Below, one piece after another: positions 11,201 to 26,022 of a stretch of DNA of 64,000 nt. The first letter of the stretch is position 1; each line of letters opens with the position of its first letter. Below the pieces are notes generated by a model that worked only from the letters and a program-made list of their open reading frames with translations, ran no database searches and was not told where the DNA came from. Origin of the DNA: Wyeomyia smithii (taxonomy: Eukaryota > Arthropoda > Insecta > Diptera > Culicidae); NCBI RefSeq assembly GCF_029784165.1, contig NC_073695.1, forward strand, positions 229,371,916 to 229,435,915. The letters run 5' to 3'. The translations under genes were made by a program, and so were the position numbers.

Positions 11201-11922
11201 AAGGGGTTATATACCTTTTTGGTCTATTGAATCTATTTTTAAGCGCATAGCACCATTTTCATTGCACCAAAGGGGTATTTTCCGAAAGTACAGTTTATCA
11301 ACAACAAAAAAATACGTTTGAATTTGAGATATACCAATTATTACTGAAGTAATGGCCGTTTCCCCGAAACGCTATTTTTTGCAGAAGCTTGCGGTGATCC
11401 TGATAGAGACTCAGCGGGTCAACCGAAATCAAAAAACTCATATTTTTTGATTAGTTTAGAAGTGTGTCGGGTCCTTGAACGATCGCTTTAATGAGTAATT
11501 TGTTTTCAGTGCAAATGGGAACGTTTTTCCCAAAAAATGCACGTTTTGAGCGCTAAAAATTGCATTAATTTTTTTTTTGTGGCAAAATGTAACTGTATAT
11601 TTTAAAAAGCGATCGTTCAAGGACCGGCGAATTTAATAACGAAAATTAAAAAAATAAAAAGGAAATCGGTTCAGTAGTTTTCCCGCAATCAGGATCACGG
11701 CAAAGTCATTTTTCGGAAAACACTATTCCGAGATAATCGCGTGTGAAGTTTCAAGTTTAGCTTATGCGGCCGTGGCGAGGCGCGCTGCGAATCGCTCTAA
11801 CTTTCTTCCTATTGCTCAGATCTTTATGAAAATTTGTGAAAATGTTCTCAAATGGTGTATTTGAAGATAATACAATAAATTTTTTTCGGTTTTTTGAAAA
11901 CTAAAAAGGTATATAACCCCTT
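11201..11922. mobile_element. Non-autonomous DNA element with 20-bp TIRs
   Basis: Begins AAGGGGTTATATACCTTTTT (11201-11220) and ends with its inverted copy (AAAAAGGTATATAACCCCTT, about 11903-11922). The interior holds a further inverted pair around CTTGAACGATCGCTTT (about 11474) and AAAGCGATCGTTCAAGGACC (about 11606). No transposase frame is present. It interrupts a T-rich tract, whose texture continues on both sides. Confidence 0.75.
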
Positions 11923-12369
11923 GATGTATTTATTAGTTATTTCAATTTTTATGTTTTTTTTGTTATAATCCTCGTTTGTTTTCATGTTCGTATTTTTTAT
12001 ACTTGGTTGGTGACTTTTTTAGAATCAAATTCATAAGTATTTTCGATTTGCATGTTGCATGTTTTTGTTGTTTCCATTATTTTCTTATTATCGCTTTTAC
12101 TAATTTATTGGCTTTCATCAGTATAGTCTTACGTTTTTTTTTTATTTTGCTTGTTTTTTTTATTTTTACACTCGTGTCCTGCGTGCTTCAAAAAATTGCT
12201 TTATTTTCATTCACATTTTCTACTTGCTGACTCGGCAAACTTCTTCCCGCCCATTTATTCCTTATATTAATAGTTTTAAACATTCTAAATTTATTTCATG
12301 TACATCCAAAGATTGACCTTACGATTTGTTCATAGTCCGCAAATGCATGACAAATCATGACAAAGGATA

Positions 12370-12985
12370 TTTGAAATGATTGGTTTTAGCGGAATTAGAA
12401 CATCGTCACCTTTTGGCTTCTGTACATCATCTTAATTGTGGAAATATCCATATTTGGTGGTATGCGGGAATTTTTAGTTATTTTTCAGAAACAGAAAGTC
12501 GTCATGTGCTCATGCTCATGCTCAAGAGAAAGTCGTCATGTTGGATTTTTAAAATGGTATGTGAAGTCAATTTTTTGTCTATTTGTGTCTTTTCCAGAGA
12601 AGGGAGGAGCGTCAAATCATCATGAAAATATTTCTTATTCCCGAAAACCTCCATATGCCCAATTTGGTTTAATTTACTGATTAGTTCATGAGTTGCGCAG
12701 CAATTTGTGTTTCATTTGTGTGGTCCAACTTCCATGAAAATATTTTCCACCCTGAAATCTCCACATGCCAAGTGTGGTTACATTTCCTTGGTTAATTCTT
12801 GAGTTGTGCAGAAATTTCTGTTTCATTTGTATGAGAACCCTCTCTTCTAAAAGAGGAAAGGGTGTCTAATCACCATGGAAATATTTCTTGGTCACAAAAA
12901 CCTTAATATGCCAAATTTGGTTCCATGTTCTTGGTTAGTTCTCCAGTTGTGCATAAATTTGTGTTTCATTTATATGGGGGTCCTC
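12370..12985 (-). mobile_element. Helitron-like dispersed repeat, minus orientation
   Basis: Combines the 'CATCAT..GGAAATATCCATATTTGGTGGTATGCGG..CAGAAA' block with tandem units of about 150 bp around 'AAACCTCCATATGCCCAATTTGG', 'GAGTTGTGCAGAAATTT' and 'TTTCATTTGTATG'. The same order is seen in reverse at 26.0-26.75 kb and in parallel at 38.6-41.9 kb. It is interrupted by a 20-bp retro-insertion at 12507 and abutted by an RTE fragment. No replicase/helicase is present. Confidence 0.55.
12507..12526 (+). mobile_element. 20-bp tail-only retrotransposon insertion
   Basis: TGCTCATGCTCATGCTCAAG is bracketed by a perfect 14-bp direct repeat, AGAAAGTCGTCATG, at 12493-12506 and 12527-12540. The hexamer TGCTCA is the same tail as the retrotransposon end at 4423-4443. 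The simplest reading is a target-primed insertion aborted after copying only the terminal repeats. Replication slippage is the alternative. Confidence 0.6.
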
Positions 12986-12989
12986 TCCA

Positions 12990-13882
12990 CGACCACGTCT
13001 TCTCCGCTCCTGTTGTGGTCTCCTGCTTGCACGCCATTCAGGTGTTCATCGGAGTGCTGCTTCCACCTTTCGATCACCTCACGATCATCCGTCAAAATGC
13101 CTCCATTCTTATCCCTACACATTTCGGCTCGTGGGACAAAGCCTCTGCGGGATCCGTTGAGTTATTGGTAGAACTTTCGTGTTTCGTGTGTACGGTGCAG
13201 CTGCTCGAGTTCCTTGAAGAGTTGGACTTGCTGCCTCCGTTTTAGTCTATATCGCTCCACATTCTGACGGGTGGCTCTACGCAGCATTGTTGCCCGCGCT
13301 GCGTTCTTCTCGTCCAAAATCTGCCGACATTCTTCGTCAAACCACTCGTTACGTCGATTCGGTTGCACGTGTCCCAGGACTTCCTCCGCAGCACTGCTGA
13401 TAGCTGTTTTCACGGCATTCCAGCGATCCCCTAGAGGGGCTTCTTCAAGCTCTCCCTCTTCTGGCAGTGCAGCTTCGAGCGATGACGCGTACTGTGTTGC
13501 GATGTCGTGTTGCTTAAGTCGCGCGAGATTATACCGTGGCGGGCGACGGTACCGTATGTTATTCACAACGGATAGTTTTTGGCGTATCTTAACCATCACT
13601 AGGTAGTGATCCGAATCGATGTTAGCGCCTCGATGTGATCTGACATCGATAATGTCCGAGAAGTGCCGACCATCTATCAAAACGTGGTCGATTTGTGTTT
13701 CTGTTCCATTCGGTGATCTCCAGGTGAGTCTATGGTGGAGGCTATGCTGAAAGAAGGTGCTACGTATGGCCATGTTCTTGGAGGTGGCAAAGTCGATTAG
13801 TCTGAGCCTATTTTCATTCGTCAGCTGGTGTGCACTGAATCGACCAATCACTGGTCTGTACTCCTCCTCCTGGCCAACCTTA
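12990..13882 (-). pseudogene. RTE-clade non-LTR fragment: endonuclease end plus linker
   Basis: The minus-strand frame from 13890 carries the end of an APE-type endonuclease: IDHVLIDGRHFSDIIDVRSH followed by SDHYLV, whose Asp-His belongs to the active site. A basic linker typical of RTE (BovB/JAM1-like) elements follows. An in-frame TAA at 13162-13164 breaks it, after which the frame stays open with GFVPRAEMCRDKNGGILTDD and ERWKQHSDEHLNG until 12970. RT is absent, so it is truncated at both ends. The Met at 13890 comes from flanking sequence. Confidence 0.8.
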
Positions 13883-14100
13883 ATGGGCATAAGAAAGGTT
13901 TAAAAATACTGATAGGTGATGGGAAATGAGTTTTCGCGCATCTGTAAGTAACCACCAACAGTCTTGCATCAATCAAAAAAAAAATTTTTGCTTATTGAAA
14001 ATTGTCCTAAATGGGCATAAGAAAGGTTTAAAAATACTGATAGGTTATGGAAAATAGGTTTTTGCGCATCTTTGAATAACCATTAACATTCTAGAGTGAA
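13883..14100. repeat. Tandem duplication, unit about 128 bp
   Basis: ATGGGCATAAGAAAGGTTTA at 13883 is repeated at 14011. The two copies continue in parallel (AAAATACTGATAGGT, then a short diverged part, then CGCATCTTTGAATAACC-like). The first unit borders the RTE fragment exactly, so the duplicated word may be linked to that insertion or predate it. Confidence 0.7.
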
Positions 14101-14104
14101 ATAC

Positions 14105-15460
14105 GTCAAGTATTTTTAATTTGTTGCATATATTATTGCACAATTTTTCCATTTAATTTTTTATTAAATTTTTTAATCTTCTCATTTTCATTCACGCATA
14201 TCTGATTTTTACGATTTGTTTTTGTTTCTTTTTTTTCATTTCTTGCATTCGTTTCCATCGTGTTTTGAATTATTGCTATATTCTTATTCTCATTTTGTTT
14301 CTTTTATTTTCTATTTGCATTTTATGAGTGCTCGTCTTTATACATATATTTTCAAAGGTAATTTTTCTACATTCAATCTTATCCAATTTTGTTCATTTTT
14401 ACTGTATTTTATTTTTCTGTAAGGCTTTGTTGTTACTTCTATCTTTTCATTCTCACTTAAGTAATCTATTTTCATCTCTTTTCATCATTAACTTAAATTC
14501 TATTGAATACTTTTCGTATTTTTTTCGTAATTTGCTGGTTCTATTTATGCATTTCCTTCACACACTTTTCCGTCACTTAAAAAATACATATCTAATTTTT
14601 GTCAATTCTACTCAGATTAAATGTCCCTATTTACGTCCGTCTGTTTACGTTTTATTTTCAATTTTCCAATTTTATTAACTACATGCTGTGTTTTGTGTTA
14701 TACATTCTCTTTGTTCTTATGTTCACATCTTATTCAATTTGTTTTTTTGTGGTCAAGCTGATTAACTTATTTTCCGATTTGTTTCTTCATTTTTTTTTGT
14801 TCATAAATTCTTCAATTCAATATCTCAAGATTTGTCCGTATATTTTACATATATATAATTGCCTTTTCGCCATTTTTTCCGGTATTTTTCGTTTGTTTTT
14901 TTTTTTAGTTATCTAGTTCCTTCGTTCATTTCCTCTATTCTTTTATTTATTGTTTTTATAATTATCACTTTCTATGTTCGTTTATTTTATTACTAGCATA
15001 TCTCAAATTAGTTATTTTTATGAAAAACATTCCATGCTACTTAATATTCATAGAATTCTTATTTAAATTTTGCTTCGTTTGTTGGTTTTCATTTGCATGT
15101 TTTTGTTTTCTTCTATTTGAATATTCCTTAATTTGTATCTTTTTCTGCGCATATTTTTATCGTCAGCGATGTATTGTTCATCTATTATAGTTTCTTTTCC
15201 GTACCAAACACACAATGAAACATACGCGTCGTCAAATTTGGACTTTGTTTGATTAGTTATATTTTTTTTTGTTATCCATTATGTGCATTTGATTCCAACT
15301 TTCTATTGTTTTCGAATAATTTTGATTCTTATATTCTATATTTAAACTCTTCATTAGTTTTATGTTTTAATTTTTTCAAGTTTGCATCAGACTTCATCCG
15401 ATCTCTTGATTTTTGCTCACATTTTCTTCTTTACCTGTCAATTTCCTGGGTGAACTAGAC
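14105..15460 (+). repeat. Long T-rich, strand-asymmetric tract
   Basis: In 14221-14280, 36 of 60 bases are T and 8 are A. This texture holds for more than 1.3 kb without a short tandem period. Words such as TTCATTT, TTTATTTT and TTCGTTTG recur irregularly. The overlapping ORFs here (14216-14422, 14328-14678, 14599-14916, 15249-15458) are compositional artefacts. Origin unknown; an old degenerate poly-T or satellite expansion is possible. Confidence 0.6.
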
Positions 15461-15899
15461 TTTCTCTCCCAGAGAGTGAGTAACTAACATCATTTAGTTG
15501 TAGGGCGCTTCAGTCGCAGATTTCATTCTAGTTCTCAACCGTCGCAAACAATTGTTTTCTCTCTAAGTTTAAGAGCGAACAGTTTTCATTAGCTTCTCAG
15601 GTTCTAAGTGAGAAGTTGGCCAAAGAACAAAACATATAGCTGCACATTAAAGCCACATCCGAACAGATATTGAATTATCATAGGAAGATTCAGAACTAAA
15701 CATGGGTGCGTATTTTGCAGAACGTTGCATTCTACCGTACTTTTGTCGCACCTCAGGGCGAAGAGAACAGTAACGCAGTTCTCAGATGCTCATTGATTGC
15801 GCTTAACTTGAGTGTGCGAATAAATTATTTACAAAAGTTTCACTGAAGCGTTTATTAATCAGAAAACTATTGCTCTGCACTCTCTCAACAGCAGATGCT
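15461..15899. other. Non-T-rich island between T-rich tracts; no gene seen
   Basis: Ordinary composition (CTCCCAGAGAGTGAG.. onward) for about 400 bp, then T-richness resumes to about 16300. This may be an inserted element, but I could not find terminal repeats or a target duplication. No coding frame. Confidence 0.4.
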
Positions 15900-16300
15900 A
15901 TGATGCACATTAAATGTATTATTTATGTTCATTGGTTTGTTTTTCACCCTTGCGTTTTTTTTTTTTTTTGTTGTTGTGAATTACACTCCTTTTGTTTTTT
16001 CTTTAATTCTATGACCATCTTTGTTTTAATTTATGCATCATCTTGTTTTCAATTTTCAACCTTCTGTTTTTCCGTTCATGTATTTTAAAGTTTTTACGTT
16101 CCTCATGCTAACATGGAATCATTTATTCTATATATTGTCTGTCATTGTTTATTTATTCATATTTTATCTATGTTTCCTCGTTTTGTAATTGTTGTTGTTT
16201 ATTTTTTCACCCCTGTTGCGTTTATCTTTCCATTTATTTTTTTCGTCAGTACACTCTCAATATTTTTATTTTGTTTTGCCCCCTTGCTAGAAGACTAGAA

Positions 16301-17218
16301 ATAAATTAATGTATTTTGAGATTTTCATAAAATCTACTTATTTCTTGTTTTAAATAAATTAAGAATCAAGCATAGAACATAAATGGTCTATAGAAAAAAT
16401 AGACTTTCAATATAAAACATAGATAAATTAAAAATCAAAAAGTTGTTCCTCGAATTACTATTCCAATTGATCAAATTGACTGCAACACCTGATAGAAAAA
16501 ACGAATTTGGTACAAATCGATTCAGCCAGCTCCGAATTATTGTAATCGAATAAGCTACAGCTTTTCAGTTCGCAAACCGGTTTAGCTGGTTCGGAGAAAC
16601 TGAGAATAATAAATATAGGTTATGTTCAAGAAGTACTTCAAGCGAAAAAGAAGCTTGTTTTTCGTTTGAAACCAATAAATATCGTGAATATTCGTTTCAT
16701 CACACCATTCCAAGGTAATGTTTTGCAACAAGTAATCTCAGAAAACTGTGCGCCGCCGCTATTTAAACAATCCCGAATCTGTCGAAAGATTTCTTCCAGA
16801 TCGCCGGGATGGCACCAATCTCGGTTGAAAATCGCTTCGAAGTGTGATATTAGTCACACTGTATCACAATTCAATATCTACATGTCTTCCTCGGGCGCCT
16901 GGCAAGTATCAAATCACGCTGCCGGTTTGCCGTTTCCCCCTGCGGTGGAGATGCCGGGATCAGCATTCGGCAGCTAACAAAGTTTTCGTTTTTGTTTTCA
17001 CACTTTTTCCGGCAAATACTAGATCATGCATTGCGGCACTCCCCATTCAGCTGAGCGAGATAAAAATTCGATTTACCAGCGGCAAAAGTTCTATAAATAA
17101 TTCAGTTCAACCTACAGCAGCTCTCGCCCATTAAAGCGATTGGTTTGGTTCGGGAGATTGTTTAAAACAAAAAATATGCCGGAAAATCAATAGCCAAGCG
17201 CACCCTGCCCGCCTGTAT
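16301..17218. other. No assignable gene; moderate-GC patch at 16.7-17.1 kb
   Basis: The plus frame 16666-16977 (103 codons) and an overlapping frame 16844-17134 cover a GC-richer patch but show no domain I recognise and no splice context. Two overlapping frames of similar length argue for chance. Confidence 0.4.
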
Positions 17219-17226
17219 GTACGTAA

Positions 17227-20706
<3,480 letters not shown>

Positions 20707-20714
20707 GTACGTAA

Positions 20715-22800
20715 CACACGGGACGGTCACCGATCGTGTTCTCCTGGGACAATGGAGGGGGCCAATAACTAGTGGTCACACGGATCTGCATCTGATTAAA
20801 ACAGTTTTTTTTCTGATAATGACAGCCTGTCAGTTGCCGGAAAGTTGCTGAAAGATATTTGAATTTTTTCTCACTAAATTTACTGCTCACCCAAAAGAAT
20901 GAAAATGTTCCAAAGCAGGTTCCTCTCTTAACATTTTTCTTTTACTTGAAAACTCATAAAACTTAATCTCATCATCATCCTACGCTTTCTTTCGAGTTTT
21001 TAAAGTCCTACCTGTTCAACAGAACAGAGTGAGAATCCGAGTATATTTTCCCATAAAACGTATTCCCCCTTGTGCCAAAAAAGAAACAAATCAGACACTT
21101 TTCCCCCAGTTTTTTTTTTTGTACCCTGTGTCACCCGTTCATCGAAAAGGATTGTTTTAATTAGTGAAGAATCCTACATCACGAAAGTTTCTCTCATTTC
21201 CCTAGCTTTAATTAATTCTACATTCCCCCGGTTATCGTTTCCTATTCGTTTATCTTACTCTTACACACAAACCCACACGGAAACGTAAGTCCCTACCTTC
21301 AGCACGGGAATCAACAGCTCGGGACTACGGGATGTTCCATAACTCCCGGTGGAAAATCGATTCCAACCGTGTTGCTGATCGTCGCCGGAATTTCCTTAGC
21401 CAAAACAGCTCACATGACCCGCACCACTGGGGACGGACGGTACGAACCGTCACGTGACTGTGCTGTGTTCGAATCCTACCTACAAGAAAGCTGGTTCAGT
21501 TTCCGCTAGCTGCCAGCCGTTTCGGGAGTGTAAAATTTGCTACTATGAGAACACTTTTTTTTTCTTTTGATCAGTGAGAAGAAAATAGAACAGCGTTGCA
21601 GTGCGCATGCAGGGCACAGTGCTGACACCGGCCGAGGCGCAAAGTAGCGGAACTGCCTTCTGCCGATTCTGGACGCCTGCTTCATTCTCACCGATGGTTT
21701 CACTAACACTGTGCTGCTGCTTTCGTTACTGCGAGGGAACTTATTTTCGGGTGACGAACGAGACTCGAAGTTGGCATCCTCAACCATTTTTCGGATAATG
21801 TGAACGACTGAAGTTTATTCAACGTCTAGATAATTGGGATTTCATTTACAGGTGACATGGCATGCCAACTATACTTTGACGAAATTTGTAATGAATAAAG
21901 TTTCAAACAGTGGCGTTCCCATTTTCCTATGCCCGGTTCCCGTGAAGGAAGAATCATTGCGAATCTACTTCAACACAGTCTCGTTATACACATTATACTA
22001 GTAGTGCCACTGCGGAATACTACACAGCGACTAGTCTGTTAAAAAGTACCTCCCGCCGGTGCTGGCTGCCTCGTGCAAACAAAACGTTACTCTTGAAGGT
22101 AGGGTTAATATAAAGCCAGCGCGCAAAAGTGATGTGTGCGAAAGTGTAACATTTCATATTTAATACATATTTTACATTTATATTTCTGTTGCTTTTTTTT
22201 AATGTGAAGTTTTTCGAATCAAATTGACAAAACCTCGACCTCATTATGGTGCTCATGCATAGACTTTACAGTCTGGTACAAGCCATCCATATTCGGTCAG
22301 TGCAGCCGGTTGTATAATTCTGTGTGATATCCGTGGGCGACGCTTCGAGGCTAGAACTTTGACGTAAAAAATTAGCGCTGAATGTGAAAGTTGCGGTTTT
22401 ATTTTAAAGAAAAAATAGTGGTTTGAACTCACTGAAAAAATGTTAAAAACACTGTTTTATATTAATAATGAACGCCTTTCACCTGTTATTTTGATTGGGG
22501 ATATCACGAAAACACAAAGTAAAGTTGACGATAAATTTTTTCGTTCGATTTGTGCAAATGTCCTCCGCGACGTTATTCAAATGTTTAAAAAAAAATCGAT
22601 TAGAAAAATGTTGAAAATAGTTTAAAGAATTATATTTACGAAAAATGAATGTCATTGCTAGTCATTGTACCTAATTCAAAATAAGAAAACTAGTTTAAAA
22701 TTTGTAATTACTCCGTCTTTATATTAGCCAAGAATAGAACAAATTCATATAAACAGGTTTGCTCGATAGAAATAATCTAGTTCTGCTGAAGTTTAACCTT
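20715..22800. other. No gene seen; one conserved-looking patch at 21.3-21.8 kb
   Basis: Short frames on both strands lack domains. The patch 21300-21800 is GC-richer and contains the 10-bp palindrome GTCACGTGAC (21449-21458), an extended CACGTG E-box. This could be an enhancer within a long intron or intergenic region. No exon signals could be verified. Confidence 0.35.
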
Positions 22801-22929
22801 CCAAGCCGCAACACGATGCCGCGTGTTATGTTGCTGCAAGGCTGAGAGCTTCATCGGTCCGGCTCAACTGACTGCCAATACGAAATGAGTCTCATGTTTC
22901 GAACACTCGTATTACATACGGTAAAGAAT

Positions 22930-23000
22930 CTATCTGCGTCTTGCGAAACTGAAAAAATGACATAACTTCGAAAAAAGGTGAGGTCACTTACAACGTAGGT
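22930..23000. repeat. Dispersed repeat, first copy
   Basis: The stretch CTGCGTCTTGCGAAACTGA..AAAATGACATAACTT..GGTGAGGTCACTTACAAC also occurs at 27434-27495, near identical. In both places it lies beside retrotransposon debris, so it is probably a piece of a transposable element. Not coding. Confidence 0.65.
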
Positions 23001-23448
23001 CTCAGGTTGATTTCAAGACTAGTACAACTTAAAATTTTGCAGTTTCGAGGTTTTAACGGCAAACGATGCTACCTTAAAATAATGGAATGGAGTGGGGTAT
23101 TTTGCCCATCGGGGGTGGTTATAGCTGTTTACCCTGTCTTCAAGAAACGCGAAATATGAAAAACTAGTAAAGGTTCAGGTTTTAGATTTTGCTGCTTGCC
23201 ACCAAAATGGGGAAAGTAGCTAGCAGATCATGCAGATCATATTCTTTATTCTTCTTGTTTATTCTTCTTGCTGATAAAAAGACTCGCTCCAGTTTTTTTT
23301 CACGCTCCAATTCTAAATTATACCTTTACGTATGTCTTCTCATATTTGCGATTCAAATTGTATTTTTGCTTCTTTTTTTACTGTATCTTTACTATTGGTT
23401 TAAACTAGTCTAAAATCATAGAATTTAATACATCTTTGTATTTACTAG

Positions 23449-23760
23449 ATAAACCACACATATTTGTGCGTGGCCCCAACAACAACAACACATAGTAAAT
23501 GTGTTATTTTGACTCGGAGCCAAAAACTGAAAATACAAAAGTTATGTATTTCGTTCAGGTAAACCACACATATTTGTGCGTGGCCCCAGGAACCCTTCCT
23601 ATGGTGTGTTGGTCCAAATCGGTTCCGCATCGTGTAGTATAATATTTATAATACGCCTATTCGTGGCCATCTGTTAATCTAAATCGGTTTCAAATCAGGA
23701 AATTTTATCAAACTTGTACTCTATTGGAATAGGCCGCACGCATCTTGGCGCGGCCCCAAC
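23449..23760. repeat. Short direct repeats of a GTGCGTGGCCCCA motif
   Basis: TAAACCACACATATTTGTGCGTGGCCCCA occurs at about 23451 and again at about 23560. A diverged version (AGGCCGCACGCATCTTGGCGCGGCCCCAAC) lies near 23731. Spacing is about 110 and 170 bp. The intervening sequences are also partly alike. This is a small degenerate tandem array of unknown origin. Confidence 0.6.
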
Positions 23761-23814
23761 AGCATTTTTACTGTCTCTTGATCTAAGATGGTGTCAAATA
23801 TAAATATGTTAATT

Positions 23815-23960
23815 GTGCTTCTCAGACTTCGCAGAAAACATTTCAATGTACAGGACAATTGTGAGGCTAATGCTGCGACCCCACTTACACTAACAGTCTC
23901 TCCCGAGTCGAGACACGTGCTTACGACGACTGGCTTGCTAGGACATGGCCGGTGCCGTTA
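23815..23960 (-). mobile_element. Diverged tRNA-derived SINE
   Basis: Shares with the clearer copy at 36.37-36.56 kb, in order: CAGACTTCGCAG, TACAGGACAATTGTGAGGCTA, GCTGCGACC, CTAACAGT, and ACGACGACTGGCTTGCTAGG. Read on the minus strand, the internal promoter region is diverged, with box B damaged. Not functional. Confidence 0.6.
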
Positions 23961-24296
23961 TTGATCCCCAAAATATTGAGTCACGTACCTATTTTAAACA
24001 AGCAAAACTTCCAACCACTGTTACAAAGTACTAACCACTCTATTACCAAGGCCAACTGGAAGATCATAGAATAAAGTGGAAACAGCTAGGAGCTGGGGTA
24101 GTCAGTTATCAAGGTGAATCCTGATCCAACGTACCGTTACATACTAACAACATTTTCGTTCCTATGACCTTTATGGAGATGTAGAGATTGACAGGGTCTT
24201 CAAACAGCAAAGGTCACACTCACATCCTCTCCCTGTCCCCAGTTGATTGCTAGGATATGGCCGGTGCCGTTATTGATCCCTAAAATATTGAGTCAT
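23940..24296. repeat. Direct repeat pair around retrotransposon debris
   Basis: TTG.TAGGA.ATGGCCGGTGCCGTTATTGATCCC..AAATATTGAGTCA occurs at about 23937-23983 and 24245-24295. Between them, 24100-24240 resembles the retrotransposon 3' region at 4190-4330 (GACAT..G.AGAGATG.AGAG.TGA). A third shared piece, AAACAAGCAAAACTT..CCACTGTTACAAAGTACTAACCACT, occurs at about 23997 and again at about 25297. Confidence 0.5.
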
Positions 24297-24299
24297 TAA

Positions 24300-25440
24300 A
24301 ACCTGTACAAAAAGAACATACGCTCCATTATTCATCTCAGCCCTTATATTCATCTCATACAATATGAAAACAGAATTGAAAACAGGAAAAAAACACATTT
24401 TTTCTTCTTGAACCAATTTGCTAATCCATGGAATGCATTCTTATTAGTTCACTTAAGATTCCTCATAAAGTGTAATCCTCAAAAACTCACTCAAAACCAC
24501 TAAATTTGATATTATATTCGGGCATCTGCACTCGAAAACTCATTTAATTCAATCACCTACCTCAGAAAACAACTTTCGCGCATTGTTCTATACGGCTACA
24601 ACGGGACTCGTTCAACAGCCAACCGAAGATTTTTTTATCACTTAAAGACCACTTGTTATTTTAATCACTAAACAAAATCACTCACTACACTAAGAATACT
24701 TTATACTTTGAAATGTTCACTTCAAATTTCCTAAAACCAGCTTGAAATAGAAGAAATATATGAGATGAATTTCTACAATTTCTGAATTTCAACTATATGT
24801 ATTTTCATCGTTGAAGAAAATCCAAAGTTGCCAAATCAGTTTCTGTTAGTACGAAAAAATCACACAGAAAATGTTGAATTATTCCGACATAATTGACATA
24901 AATCTACAGCACTGCAGTGGTTACCTAGGTTACCAATTTTGCACATAAACAACTGCAGCGGATATCTAGGTAACCTACTACGACGGGCTGCGGCTACGAT
25001 ATTCATGGTTAACAGTGTGATGAATATGGGGGCGTCGTGAGATGAATAATTGAGCAGTGATTCAAGTTTTGAGATGGATATGGAACCGTTGTGAAAAATA
25101 GTTTGTTTTAAAAAATTCAGGATAAATCTGGCTAATTTTACTAAATATTCAATGCTAAACGATTCCATAAGAGCACGTAAGCATATTTGGTTTATTTGTT
25201 CAATGATTTCGTGAAAATTTGGTGTTTAATCCGTGCATTCTTCGTGAATATCGGCTTAATGATATGAATAATGGAGCAGTTCCCCTGCCTGTTTCAAACA
25301 AGCAAAACTTTCCAGCCACTGTTACAAAGTACTAACCACTGTTACAAACGCTAACAATACGTAACTTTTGTTGTCTAAAACAGTTTCAAATAGTTATTTA
25401 CGATTAAAAAACTAAAAAAATGATAGTCGGATATTTTCGT
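24300..25440. other. No gene seen
   Basis: AT-rich sequence with one unrecognised minus ORF (24860-25168, 102 codons). That frame has no domain features, no neighbours and no codon bias, so I do not call it a gene. Confidence 0.5.
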
Positions 25441-25451
25441 TTCTCTGATAC

Positions 25452-25568
25452 TGGGGATGGGCGATACTAGCATCGATACCGATTTCGATTTCGATGCCTG
25501 GTATCGAAGTTTATTGGAGTATCGCGATACCAAAGTATCGATACTTTCGCCAGTATCGCCCATCCCTA
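25452..25568. mobile_element. 117-bp hAT-type MITE with perfect 8-bp duplication
   Basis: Perfect target-site duplication TCTGATAC (25444-25451 and 25569-25576). Inverted termini TGGGGATGGGCGATAC and GTATCGCCCATCCCTA. The interior is built from repeated ATCGATAC/GTATCGAT words. Such tiny elements are mobilised in trans by hAT transposases. The undamaged duplication suggests a recent insertion. Confidence 0.88.
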
Positions 25569-26022
25569 TCTGATACTGCTTCAAAAAAACGCACAGGTAA
25601 AATGATTCCACATGAAAAACTGCACAAATTCAATGTGTTTCACTGTATACCCAAAACTACTCCGACTTCAATCGAAAGTTGCTGTATTCTGCTAAAATCC
25701 TGAATTCGTTTTAGACAATTGCTTATACTTCATTTAAAATATGTAAACGTCTTAAAAAAACGGTAATAGTTCGACTTCACAGCAACTTGAAGCTGACTTT
25801 TTGTAGCCGTAGCCGCATGATGTAACACGCAATAGCGTGATATTCTTTTTCGTAACTGGTAACTCAGCACTTTTGCTATCGGACATGAGAATTCAACTAA
25901 ATTTAACCTCCTTCAAAGCCGCAACACGATACAACGTGTTATTTTGTTACGTTGCGCCATCCGAATCTATTGTTTTCTAAAACAAAATGAGATTCATTTT
26001 TCGTACATTCGTTTTATATTTT

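Noticed and set aside
14216..14916. String of Phe/Leu-rich, membrane-like ORFs
   Set aside because: Explained by the T-rich composition; no start context, domains or splice signals.
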